The position numbers were made by a program, and so were the translations under genes. DNA of 5,701 bases, from assembly GCA_025964295.1 (NCBI GenBank), contig JAOPZD010000222.1, positions 1-5,701 on the forward strand. The letters run 5' to 3'. A model generated the notes under the pieces. The model saw nothing but the letters and a program-made list of their open reading frames with translations. It searched no databases and was not told the origin of the DNA. How positions within the stretch are numbered: the first letter of the stretch is position 1; each line of letters opens with the position of its first letter. Source of the stretch: Conexibacter sp. (GTDB lineage: Bacteria > Actinomycetota > Thermoleophilia > Solirubrobacterales > Solirubrobacteraceae). Of this stretch, positions 1 to 5,701 are shown piece after piece.

Positions 1-2
1 CG

Positions 3-896
3 TCAGCGCTCCTCGACCGGCGCGCGCCCGCCGCGGCGCTTGATCGCACCGGCGGCCGCGCTGAGCGCCGTGTACGCGGCCGCGGTCGCGCGGCCGTGAT
101 GGCGCCGGTAGTAGCGGCGCCGCCCGATCTCCATCAACTTGCGCTTGCGCTCCGAGGTGCTGCTGGACCCGCCGAGGTGCACGACCGACACGCCCGGCAC
201 GTAGACGACCCGCCGGCCGCGGCTGCGCAGGCGCCGGCAGAGGTCCAAGTCCTCGTCGTAGGTCACGAACGCCTCGTCGAACAGCCCGCCGTCCTCGACG
301 TCGGCGCGCCGCACGAGCCAGCACGTGGCCCACAGGAAGTCCGTGTCGCGCGCGCCGCGCTCGGTCGCGCGGTCCTCCTGGCGCGTGCGGGCCAGCACGC
401 GCTCGACGTCGAACACCGGGCGCAGCAGCCGCTGTGCCTTGGTCCCGCGCAGCACCCGCGCCAGCTCGTAGGACAAGCCCGGGAAGCGCTCGCTGGACAT
501 CTGCGGGCGGCCGTCGGGGTAGACGAGCCGCGGCCCGGCCAGCGCGATCGCCGGATCGCGCTCCAGCTCGGCGAGCAGCGGCGTGACGAGGTCCTCGGTG
601 AGGATCGTGTCGGAGTTGAGCAGCAGCAGGTGCGTGGCCGTGGAGGTCTCCGCCAGCGCGTTGTTGCCGCGCGCGAAGCCGAGGTTCTCGGCGCTGCGCA
701 CCAGGCGCGCCTGCGGGAACTCGGCGGCGACCATGTCGGCGCTGCCGTCGGGCGAGGCGTTGTCGAGGACGCTGACGGCCAGGTCCGCTCCGGCCGGCGG
801 GTGCCGCGTCAGCGACCGCAGGCAGTCGCGCAGGATGTCCTTCGTGTTGAAGGACACGATCAGGACGTCGATGCTGGGTCGCGCCGGCGCCGTCAC
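3..896 (-). CDS. GT2-family (rhamnosyltransferase-like) glycosyltransferase
   Basis: This 297-residue protein probably transfers a sugar from a nucleotide-sugar donor (dTDP-rhamnose is typical of the closest-looking family) onto a lipid-linked glycan at the inner face of the membrane. The GT-A order is clear: VSFNT at 14-18, LDNASPDGS at 44-52, the ENLGFARGNNAL stretch at 70-81, and LLLLNSD at 90-96, which stands where the metal-binding DxD lies. Next come the acceptor-side GGLFDEAFVTYDEDLDLCRR at 203-222, with E215/D216 as the likely catalytic base region, then VVYVPG at 230-235 and VHLGGSS at 239-245. Length is normal for this family and there is no membrane segment. The tail is basic. I chose the GTG at 896 because it overlaps the upstream methyltransferase stop as GTGA and the fold begins about ten residues later. 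The frame is open further upstream, but that part lies inside the methyltransferase gene. A weak GGGGA lies just upstream of the start. The donor sugar is not determined by the sequence. Confidence 0.93.
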   Translation of the reverse strand: MTAPARPSIDVLIVSFNTKDILRDCLRSLTRHPPAGADLAVSVLDNASPDGSADMVAAEFPQARLVRSAENLGFARGNNALAETSTATHLLLLNSDTILTEDLVTPLLAELERDPAIALAGPRLVYPDGRPQMSSERFPGLSYELARVLRGTKAQRLLRPVFDVERVLARTRQEDRATERGARDTDFLWATCWLVRRADVEDGGLFDEAFVTYDEDLDLCRRLRSRGRRVVYVPGVSVVHLGGSSSTSERKRKLMEIGRRRYYRRHHGRATAAAYTALSAAAGAIKRRGGRAPVEER

Positions 897-1678
897 GCGT
901 CCCCGTCGAGGTCGGCGACCACGAGCCAGCGGTAGTACGGGCCACGCCGCGCGCGCCGCGCGATGGCGCCGAAGGGACCCCACGTGAGGTGGTGGATCAG
1001 GTGGAAGCCGCGCGGCTGCGGGTAGTCGCCGAGCGTCGCGCGGTGCATCGTCCACCAATGGCGCACGGGGAAGACCCCGGTGGCGGTGACCCGGGCCACC
1101 CGGTCGGTCCCGATGAGGCCGGTGAGCTCCTCGACGGTCGGCAGGCCGTTCTCGAAGTGCTCGCCGAGCCACTGCTGGATGTTGGCCCCGTCGTCGCGCT
1201 GCGCCCAGCGGTCCGACACGCGCCGGTCGCCGGCGGCGGCGTCGGGACCCGTGGGGCCGATGATGATCACGCGCCCGCCGGGCGCGGTGACGCGCTTCAT
1301 CTCGTCGACGACGGACTGGCGCGCGCCGGGCGGGATGTGCTCGAAGGTGTCCACCGCGACGGTCGCCGAGGCCGCGCGATCGGGCAGCGGGATGCTCGCG
1401 CCGTCGCTCTGCACGCGCGTGAGGTTCGGCGGCGACGGCACCCCGACGTGGCGCTCGTCGGCTCCGGGATCGACGCCCCACACCGGCCGGTCGACCCACA
1501 GCGCCAGGCCGGCCGGGCCGCTGCCGACCTCGCAGATCGGCAGGTCCAGCGCGGGCAGCGCCCGCACGACCGGCGCGTAGCGCAGCTCGGCGTCGAGGTC
1601 CCAGACCTTCCAGGGGCGCCCGAGGTCCGGGGTGTCGGCCCGGCGTCCGGTCGAGATGTAGCGCAACGTGTTGATCAT
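893..1678 (-). CDS. Class I SAM-dependent methyltransferase (Methyltransf_11-like)
   Basis: This 261-residue cytoplasmic protein has a Rossmann-type SAM fold. Motif I is EVGSGPAG at 50-57, followed by VWGVDPG with acidic D70 at the end of strand 2, which would bind the SAM ribose. DTFEHIP at 110-116 is the usual post-motif II signature, and DEMKRVTAPGGRVIIIGP near 125-141 is the motif III helix-strand pair. About 120 residues follow, including WWTMHR and HLIHHLTWGPFG, presumably for substrate recognition. The setting between two glycosyltransferases suggests O-methylation of a sugar or terminal capping of a glycan; this is inference, and a small-molecule substrate is possible. The start is ambiguous, because ATGATGA contains two in-frame ATGs (1681 and 1678) around the stop of the preceding gene. 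I prefer 1678 because the AAGGA at 1687-1683 is four bases from it but only one base from 1681. The stop overlaps the next gene's GTG. Confidence 0.9.
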   Translation of the reverse strand: MINTLRYISTGRRADTPDLGRPWKVWDLDAELRYAPVVRALPALDLPICEVGSGPAGLALWVDRPVWGVDPGADERHVGVPSPPNLTRVQSDGASIPLPDRAASATVAVDTFEHIPPGARQSVVDEMKRVTAPGGRVIIIGPTGPDAAAGDRRVSDRWAQRDDGANIQQWLGEHFENGLPTVEELTGLIGTDRVARVTATGVFPVRHWWTMHRATLGDYPQPRGFHLIHHLTWGPFGAIARRARRGPYYRWLVVADLDGDA

Positions 1679-2772
1679 CATGTCCTTGGTGGGGTCGCCC
1701 CGTACAGGCCGAGCATCGCCTCGACCATGTGGTCGATCGTGAACTCGGAGGTGGCGCGCGCGTGTGCGGCGCGCCCGAACGCCGCGACGCGGCCGCGGTC
1801 GGTCGCCAGCGCGTCGAGCCGGGCGGCGAGCGCGCCGGCGTCCTCGGGCTCGACGAGGTGGCCGTCGACGCCCTCGCGCACGAGCTCGTCGGGCCCGTCC
1901 ACGCGGCTGGCGACGACGCCCCGGCCGCGCAGCATCGCCTCGAGCGTCACGTAGGAGAACGACTCCGAGCGCGACGGGACGGCGAGCACGTGCGCGTCGC
2001 GCAGGGCCGCGTCGGGGTCGTCGATCCAGCCGGTGAAGGTGACGGCGCCGGCCGGAAGAGTGGCCGCCTGGCGCTCGAGGTCGGCGCGCGCGGGGCCGTC
2101 GCCGACGACCGTGACGTGCCACGGCTCGGTCGCGCGGGCCCGGGCGTCGAGCAGGACGTCGACGCCCTTGCGCCAGGTCAGCGCGCCGATCACCGCGACG
2201 CGCAACGGCTCGGCGCGGTCGACGGGCGTCGGCGGGTCGACCGGCTGCAGGCCGTTGTACACCACCTCGATCCGGCGGCCGGGCACCCCGTAGGCGCCGG
2301 ACAGGAACGTCGCCGAGCCGCGGCTGGGGACGACCACCGTCGAGGCCGCGGCGAACTGCCCGCGCTTCATCAGCCACTTGAGCTGACGAGCGCCCGGCTT
2401 CTTGCGCCCGGGCGGGTAGGTCGGGTCCAGCGGCAGGCTCGGGTCGGTGCGAAACGTCCGCGGCAGGTGCTCGGTGAGCAGCACGCGCCCGCCGCGGCCG
2501 GCCAGCCGGCGGCCGAGCATCGCGGGCAGCGCCCGCGTGTCGAGCGTGTTGTGCAGGTGCAGGTGCCAGACGTCGGCGGGCGTGCGCAGCGACGCGGTCA
2601 GCGCCAGCCACGGCAGCCCGGCCGCCTCCGCCTGTCCGGGCAGGTCGCGCGCGTCGGGCCGCAGTCCGAGCGCCACGTCGTGCCCGCGCCGGCGCAGCCC
2701 GTCGCCGAGGTCGAGCAGATGCCGTCCCACGCCTCCGCCCTCCGGCGCGAGCGTCGCCAGGATCACCTTCAC
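1678..2772 (-). CDS. GT4-family (GT-B fold) glycosyltransferase
   Basis: This 364-residue retaining glycosyltransferase probably adds a hexose or related sugar to a lipid-linked glycan. The N-terminal Rossmann domain opens with VKVILATLAPEGGGVGRH, whose Gly-rich loop is at 12-16, and includes TEHLPR at 100-105 and VVVPSRGS at 146-153. The inter-domain stretch has VVYNG at 170-174. The C-terminal donor domain has VIGALTWRKGVD (194-205, with R201/K202 near the nucleotide phosphates), VVGDGP (222-227), FTGWIDD (246-252) and the EX7E motif E270-x7-E278 in SRSESFSYVTLEAM. Length is typical of Glycos_transf_1 proteins. There is no signal peptide or membrane helix. The GTG at 2772 overlaps the flippase stop as GTGA and has a good ribosome binding site (GGAGG, five bases away). 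The donor and acceptor cannot be told from the sequence. Confidence 0.95.
   Translation of the reverse strand: MKVILATLAPEGGGVGRHLLDLGDGLRRRGHDVALGLRPDARDLPGQAEAAGLPWLALTASLRTPADVWHLHLHNTLDTRALPAMLGRRLAGRGGRVLLTEHLPRTFRTDPSLPLDPTYPPGRKKPGARQLKWLMKRGQFAAASTVVVPSRGSATFLSGAYGVPGRRIEVVYNGLQPVDPPTPVDRAEPLRVAVIGALTWRKGVDVLLDARARATEPWHVTVVGDGPARADLERQAATLPAGAVTFTGWIDDPDAALRDAHVLAVPSRSESFSYVTLEAMLRGRGVVASRVDGPDELVREGVDGHLVEPEDAGALAARLDALATDRGRVAAFGRAAHARATSEFTIDHMVEAMLGLYGATPPRT
1683..1687 (-). promoter_or_regulatory. Ribosome binding site of the methyltransferase gene
   Basis: Read on the minus strand, this is AAGGA, inside the final codons of the GT4 gene. It is one base from the ATG at 1681 and four bases from the ATG at 1678. 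The spacing favours the second ATG. Confidence 0.55.
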
Positions 2773-4250
2773 GCGGCCCTCCGCGCGCGCAGGCGCGCGG
2801 GCGAGAACTCCGGCGGCCACGCGCCGAGCAGCCACGTCACGACCACGAAGACCACCATCGCCACCGCCGCGCCCACGACCTGGATCCCGACCAGCGGCAG
2901 CCCCGCGGCCGCCGCGAGGAGCGCCGCGCCGACGGGCCGCAGCGACGACGACACCCACGGCCGCAGCTCGAGGTGGCGGCTGAGGACCACGAGCCCGCCG
3001 ACGCAGATCACCGCCTCGGTGACCACGGTGATCCAGGCGGCCGCCGCGACGCCGTAGCGCGGCACGAAGACGAAGTTGGCCACCACGTTGAGCACGATCG
3101 CGACCGCGTTCTGGATGACCAGCGGCCGGACGATGGACTTGGCCACCAGGATGGTGCCGACGAGGTTGCTGACGACGCCGAGGACGCCGGCGATGCTGAG
3201 GATCCGCAGCAGGTCGACCGCGCCGTCGAACTCCGGCCCGATCGTGACGTCGATGACCAGCGGCGCGAAGACGATGGTCATGATCAAGACCGGGAGCGAG
3301 ACGACGAGCATCCACTCCCACAGCCGCCGCGCCAGCGCGCCGAGCTGCGCCCGCTCGTTCGCGTGCGACGCCAGGCCGGGGAGCGCCGCGTTGGTGATCA
3401 GCGCCGGGACGCTGGCGACGAGCGTCAGCATCTTGGCCGCCGCGGCGTAGTCGCCCAGCCGCGGGCCGGTGACCAGCCACCCCAGGATGACCAGGTCGAT
3501 CATCAGGTACACCTTGGTCATGATGGCCATCAGGCCGAGCGGCAGCGCGCGCTGCAGCAGCGAGCGGCGCACGTCGCGGCTGGCCGGCGCGTGGCCGACG
3601 ATCCGGTGGGCCAGGACCCCGACGGCCAGCGCGTTCGCGGTCGTCCCGACGCTCACGACCGCCGCGACCGCCACCGGGCCCGCTCCGACGGCCGCGACCA
3701 CGACCTGCGCGGCGACCTGGATCGCCACGATCCCGAGGTCGATGAGCACGAGCTCGCGCGTCCGGTAGAGCGCCACGAAGACCTGGCGCCCGGCGGTCAT
3801 CCCGAGCGTCAGGACGCTGGGCGCGAGGACGAGCAGCGTCTGCCCGCGCGGCGAGTCCAGGCCGGACGCCGCCGCGAGGGCGACGAGCACGAGGGTGAGC
3901 GCGATCGACCACAACAGCCCGATGTCGTAGGCGGCGCGCAGCAGCGCCGGGCGCTGGCCGTCGTCGCGCGCGAGGTCGCGCGCCAGGACGAGGCTGAAGC
4001 CGAAGTCCGCGGCCGCCGACAGCAGCGTCCACGTCGCGATCGCCGACGCGTACTGGCCGTAGTCCGTCGGACCCAGGAAGCGCGTGACGAGCGTCGTGCC
4101 GAGGGCCGAGATGACGAGCAGCGCGACGCGCCGGCCGGCGAAGTTGGCCGCCGAGCCCGCGATGCGGCGACTGACCGGCGGGGGCTCGCCGGCATCGGAC
4201 GACGGTGGCCCGGGCAATGCGGCGGGGCCTGGATCGCGAACGTTCTGCAC
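2769..4250 (-). CDS. Wzx-like polysaccharide flippase (MOP superfamily)
   Basis: This 493-residue integral membrane protein is the likely translocase that flips the lipid-linked oligosaccharide across the cytoplasmic membrane. A Pro-rich cytosolic leader of about 28 residues is followed by roughly 14 hydrophobic segments, near residues 38-57, 68-90, 108-129, 138-160, 166-190, 193-213, 235-260, 268-290, 311-335, 345-371, 376-397, 401-424, 437-455 and 457-477. Family-typical stretches are FLGPTDYGQYASA at 58-70 and the repeat-like NVVANFVFVPRYGVAAAAW at 388-406, matching the NxxxNxxxIPxYGxxGAAW pattern common in Wzx proteins. It heads the operon and couples to the GT4 gene by a GTGA overlap. 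The start is the GTG at 4250, which has no recognisable Shine-Dalgarno upstream; a TTG at 4217 would shorten the leader by 11 residues without touching the fold. A teichoic- or O-antigen-type exporter role is equally possible; the substrate is unknown. Confidence 0.93.
   Translation of the reverse strand: MQNVRDPGPAALPGPPSSDAGEPPPVSRRIAGSAANFAGRRVALLVISALGTTLVTRFLGPTDYGQYASAIATWTLLSAAADFGFSLVLARDLARDDGQRPALLRAAYDIGLLWSIALTLVLVALAAASGLDSPRGQTLLVLAPSVLTLGMTAGRQVFVALYRTRELVLIDLGIVAIQVAAQVVVAAVGAGPVAVAAVVSVGTTANALAVGVLAHRIVGHAPASRDVRRSLLQRALPLGLMAIMTKVYLMIDLVILGWLVTGPRLGDYAAAAKMLTLVASVPALITNAALPGLASHANERAQLGALARRLWEWMLVVSLPVLIMTIVFAPLVIDVTIGPEFDGAVDLLRILSIAGVLGVVSNLVGTILVAKSIVRPLVIQNAVAIVLNVVANFVFVPRYGVAAAAWITVVTEAVICVGGLVVLSRHLELRPWVSSSLRPVGAALLAAAAGLPLVGIQVVGAAVAMVVFVVVTWLLGAWPPEFSPARLRARRAA
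2778..2782 (-). promoter_or_regulatory. Ribosome binding site of the GT4 gene
   Basis: Read on the minus strand, this is GGAGG with a five-base spacer to the GTG at 2772. It lies inside the last codons of the flippase gene. It is the clearest Shine-Dalgarno in the window and fixes the GT4 start at the GTGA overlap. Confidence 0.75.
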
Positions 4251-4309
4251 GAGCGGCTGGCGGGAGGCAGGTGCTGCCGCGGGGGCGAAGGCCCCGGTTC
4301 CGCCGCTCG

Positions 4310-4315
4310 ATGGTA
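4310..4315 (-). promoter_or_regulatory. Possible -10 element for the flippase operon
   Basis: On the minus strand this reads TACCAT, matching TAnnnT, in an otherwise very GC-rich stretch about 60 bases upstream of the flippase GTG. No convincing -35 box is seen at the right distance. It would give a leader of roughly 50 bases. This is a weak call based on a short motif. Confidence 0.2.
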
Positions 4316-4392
4316 CCTCAGCCGGCCGCGCTCCTCACCGACCGCGAGTCCAGGGCGATGGCGACCGCCGGGCGGGTCCGCGGCCGGTCTGG

Positions 4393-4424
4393 GGCCGGAC
4401 CGCCAACCCAACAAACGTCCGGCC
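4393..4424. repeat. Perfect 8-bp inverted repeat with 16-nt spacer
   Basis: The arms GGCCGGAC (4393-4400) and GTCCGGCC (4417-4424) are exact reverse complements. The spacer between them is A/C-rich and contains AACCCAACAAAC, the least GC-rich spot in the intergenic region. The arrangement could be a dimeric operator or an RNA hairpin in either leader. It starts 143 bp from the flippase start and ends 115 bp before the secreted-protein ATG. Confidence 0.5.
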
Positions 4425-4475
4425 TCACGGCTGCGGCGCGCGCCGGCGCCGCGGTGCGTCGAAGCCATCAGTGGG

Positions 4476-4493
4476 CCGATCGCTCCCGATCGC
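4476..4493. repeat. 8-bp direct repeat at 10-bp period
   Basis: CCGATCGC occurs at 4476-4483 and again at 4486-4493, so the copies are one helical turn apart. Each copy contains the palindrome CGATCG. The pair lies 46 bp upstream of the secreted-protein ATG. It could be two regulator half-sites facing the same side of the helix, or chance. Confidence 0.35.
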
Positions 4494-4515
4494 CGCCCGC
4501 ACCCGCCGCCGCCCG

Positions 4516-4530
4516 CCTCGCCTCGCCTCG
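4516..4530 (+). repeat. (CCTCG)3 tandem repeat before the secreted-protein gene
   Basis: Three exact CCTCG copies end nine bases before the ATG at 4540, in a C-rich stretch with almost no A. No Shine-Dalgarno-like sequence is present here, so the repeat occupies the place where a ribosome binding site would normally be. Confidence 0.6.
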
Positions 4531-4539
4531 CCCGCCGCC

Positions 4540-5701
4540 ATGCCCCGCCCTCGCCTCGTCATCCTGCTCGCGCTCCTGCTGGTCGCGCTGCTCTGCCCCG
4601 CCGCCGCCCACGCGGTGCCCGATCCGTCCGTCGTCGCCAAGGACGCGGCGCTCATCGATGACGGCCTGACCGCCTTCTCCCAGAAGAGCGGCCCGACCGA
4701 CGTCCAGTACTTCGCCGACGGCACGTGGATCAGCGCCTCCCCCACCTGGTGGGCCTACACCCAGGGCGGACCCGCCTCGGCCGCCGCGGTGCTCTGGCGC
4801 TACGGCGGGATGACGCGCGGCGACCTGTACGCCATGTCGGTCGACGCCATCGACAAGGCGATCGCCACCCACCAGCGCGCCGACGGGGCCTTCGCGGGCG
4901 ATGCCGGCGACAGCCAGAGCCCCACGATCGTGACCGGCATGTACGCCCGCGAGCTGGGCGTCGCGTACCTGGCGCTGGAGCCGCGGCTCGACGCCGCCCG
5001 CAAGGCGCGGTGGCAGACCGCGATCATGCGCGCCGCCGACTTCCTGATCGCCACCGGCGAGACGTCCTGGTACACGAACGGCAACATCGAGGTGGGCGAG
5101 ATCGAGCTGCTCTACCTCGCCGCGCGCATCACCGGGCTGCCGCGCTTCGCGGCGGCCTACGAGAGCGACTGGGCCTTCGCGCTCGCCCCGCCGCTGCCGC
5201 GCTGGGCGGGCTTCGGCCTGCAGCAGAGCCCGGACGGCTCGGGCTACCTGACCGAGTCGGGCACCGGCGCGCCGGGCTTCGACGCCGAGTACACGGGCGT
5301 CCAGCTCGACGTCCTGGCGCGCCTCTGGGTCCTCTCGCACGATCCGCGCGCGCTGAGGTTGATGAACCTCGAGGTCAACAAGCTGCTGCCGCGCGTCGAC
5401 GCCGCCTGGCAGCTGGACACCAGCAACGGCACGCGCCATCTCGAGGCCGCGCGCAAGGTCCCGTTCCTGACCCAGGCGCTCTCGGTCCTCGCCGGCGACC
5501 AGCGCCCGGACCTCAAGGCTCCCGCGCTCGCCCAGTGGCCGTCCGTCGAGCAGACCTACCGCGGGACCTACCGCTACACCTCGGTGACGTTCTACAAGGG
5601 GTTGGGCGGCCAGCTGGCCACGACGCTGCTGGCGGCCATGAGCGCCAACGGGAGCCTGGCGGCCGCCGCGCCGGCGCCCGTGCCGGCCCCGGCGCCCGCG
5701 C
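4540..5701 (+). CDS. Secreted alpha/alpha-toroid-like protein, possible glycan-active enzyme; 3' end outside window
   Basis: The reading frame stays open from the ATG at 4540 to the window edge (387 codons seen, no stop). Residues 1-25 form a signal peptide: Arg-containing start, a Leu/Val/Ala-rich core at 6-18, and an AHA site at 23-25 before VPDPS. C19 does not sit in a proper lipobox, so a lipoprotein is unlikely. Residues about 30-345 are helix-rich with many Trp and Tyr, in a layout reminiscent of the alpha/alpha-toroid folds of polysaccharide lyases and glycosidases. Conserved-looking polar patches are WYTNGNIEVGE at 177-187, DGSGYLTE at 232-239 and GFDAEYTGVQLD at 246-257; N180, N182, E184, E187, E239, D248, E250 and Y251 are candidate active-site residues. 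From 374 the chain becomes an Ala/Pro linker, so another domain or a wall or membrane anchor may follow. I do not recognise the family. An upstream in-frame GTG at 4471 is a less likely start. The gene lies divergent from the glycan operon, which suggests but does not prove that it acts on that glycan. Confidence 0.85.
   Translation, partial: MPRPRLVILLALLLVALLCPAAAHAVPDPSVVAKDAALIDDGLTAFSQKSGPTDVQYFADGTWISASPTWWAYTQGGPASAAAVLWRYGGMTRGDLYAMSVDAIDKAIATHQRADGAFAGDAGDSQSPTIVTGMYARELGVAYLALEPRLDAARKARWQTAIMRAADFLIATGETSWYTNGNIEVGEIELLYLAARITGLPRFAAAYESDWAFALAPPLPRWAGFGLQQSPDGSGYLTESGTGAPGFDAEYTGVQLDVLARLWVLSHDPRALRLMNLEVNKLLPRVDAAWQLDTSNGTRHLEAARKVPFLTQALSVLAGDQRPDLKAPALAQWPSVEQTYRGTYRYTSVTFYKGLGGQLATTLLAAMSANGSLAAAAPAPVPAPAPA

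Larger units (their letters stand above)
4251..4539. promoter_or_regulatory. Divergent intergenic region between the glycan operon and the secreted-protein gene
   Basis: This 289-bp spacer must carry the start signals of both divergent units. It contains no convincing gene of its own: the frames that cross it are GC-driven open frames with Arg/Pro/Ala-rich translations. It holds an inverted repeat (4393-4424), a short direct repeat (4476-4493), a pentanucleotide run (4516-4530) and a possible -10 box for the minus strand (4310-4315). The A-rich spot near 4405-4416 stands out from the GC-rich surroundings. No consensus -35/-10 pair was found for the plus strand. Confidence 0.6.

Noticed and set aside
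897..1499. Upstream extension of the GT2 reading frame to a 498-residue protein
   Set aside because: The extra part translates to Arg-rich low-complexity sequence and lies entirely inside the methyltransferase gene. The GTG at 896 with its GTGA overlap explains the start.
1682..2611. Upstream extension of the methyltransferase frame to a 572-residue protein
   Set aside because: The extension is an Arg/Ala/Pro-rich shadow of the GT4 gene, while the SAM fold begins only after the ATG pair at 1678/1681.
2773..4032. Upstream extension of the GT4 frame to a 784-residue fusion-like protein
   Set aside because: The extra residues are an out-of-frame reading of the flippase gene. A good GGAGG and a GTG at 2772 mark the real start.
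4282..4295. Short hairpin GGGGCGAAGGCCCC upstream of the flippase start
   Set aside because: Only five base pairs of G and C around a four-base loop, expected by chance at this GC level, and no U-tract to make it a terminator.
4434..4445. 12-bp palindrome CGGCGCGCGCCG in the intergenic region
   Set aside because: Alternating G/C palindromes of this kind are frequent in such GC-rich DNA, and nothing else marks this one as a site.
2973..4661. Long plus-strand open frame (562 residues) opposite the flippase
   Set aside because: The translation is Arg/Asp/Gln/His-rich with no fold-like pattern, which is a typical antisense artefact of a high-GC gene with few stop codons.
4468..5439. Long minus-strand open frame opposite the secreted-protein gene
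   Set aside because: Low-complexity Arg/Ala/Gly/Val translation without motifs. The plus strand has a signal peptide and a well-formed protein over the same bases.

Overview
The window is very GC-rich with strong G/C preference at third codon positions, GTG starts and tightly packed genes. This suggests a high-GC actinobacterium, and the style of the proteins fits the Thermoleophilia/Solirubrobacterales type. That placement is an impression from composition and protein style, not a search result.

Layout. Positions 3-4250 hold four complete genes on the minus strand, read from right to left: a Wzx-type polysaccharide flippase (2769-4250), a GT4 (GT-B fold) glycosyltransferase (1678-2772), a class I SAM-dependent methyltransferase (893-1678) and a GT2 (GT-A fold) rhamnosyltransferase-like glycosyltransferase (3-896). 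Every junction overlaps by one to four bases (GTGA, ATGATGA, GTGA), so this is one translationally coupled transcription unit. A 289-bp spacer (4251-4539) follows. It separates the operon from a divergent plus-strand gene that begins near 4540 and runs off the right edge. That gene encodes a secreted protein with a signal peptide, a helix-rich aromatic domain resembling the alpha/alpha-toroid folds of polysaccharide lyases and glycosidases, and the start of an Ala/Pro linker.

How the genes could work together. Two glycosyltransferases of different folds build a lipid-linked glycan on the cytoplasmic side, the methyltransferase could cap or decorate a sugar, and the flippase moves the lipid-linked unit across the membrane. 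The divergent secreted protein may trim, cleave or bind the exported polymer. The window contains no priming glycosyltransferase, Wzy polymerase, ligase or nucleotide-sugar synthesis gene, so it is a fragment of a larger surface-glycan locus.

The divergent spacer holds a perfect 8-bp inverted repeat with a 16-nt spacer, an alternative overlapping pairing, an 8-bp direct repeat at 10-bp period and a (CCTCG)3 run just before the plus-strand start. No RNA genes, mobile elements or CRISPR arrays were seen. The most notable item is the divergent secreted protein, whose family I cannot name.
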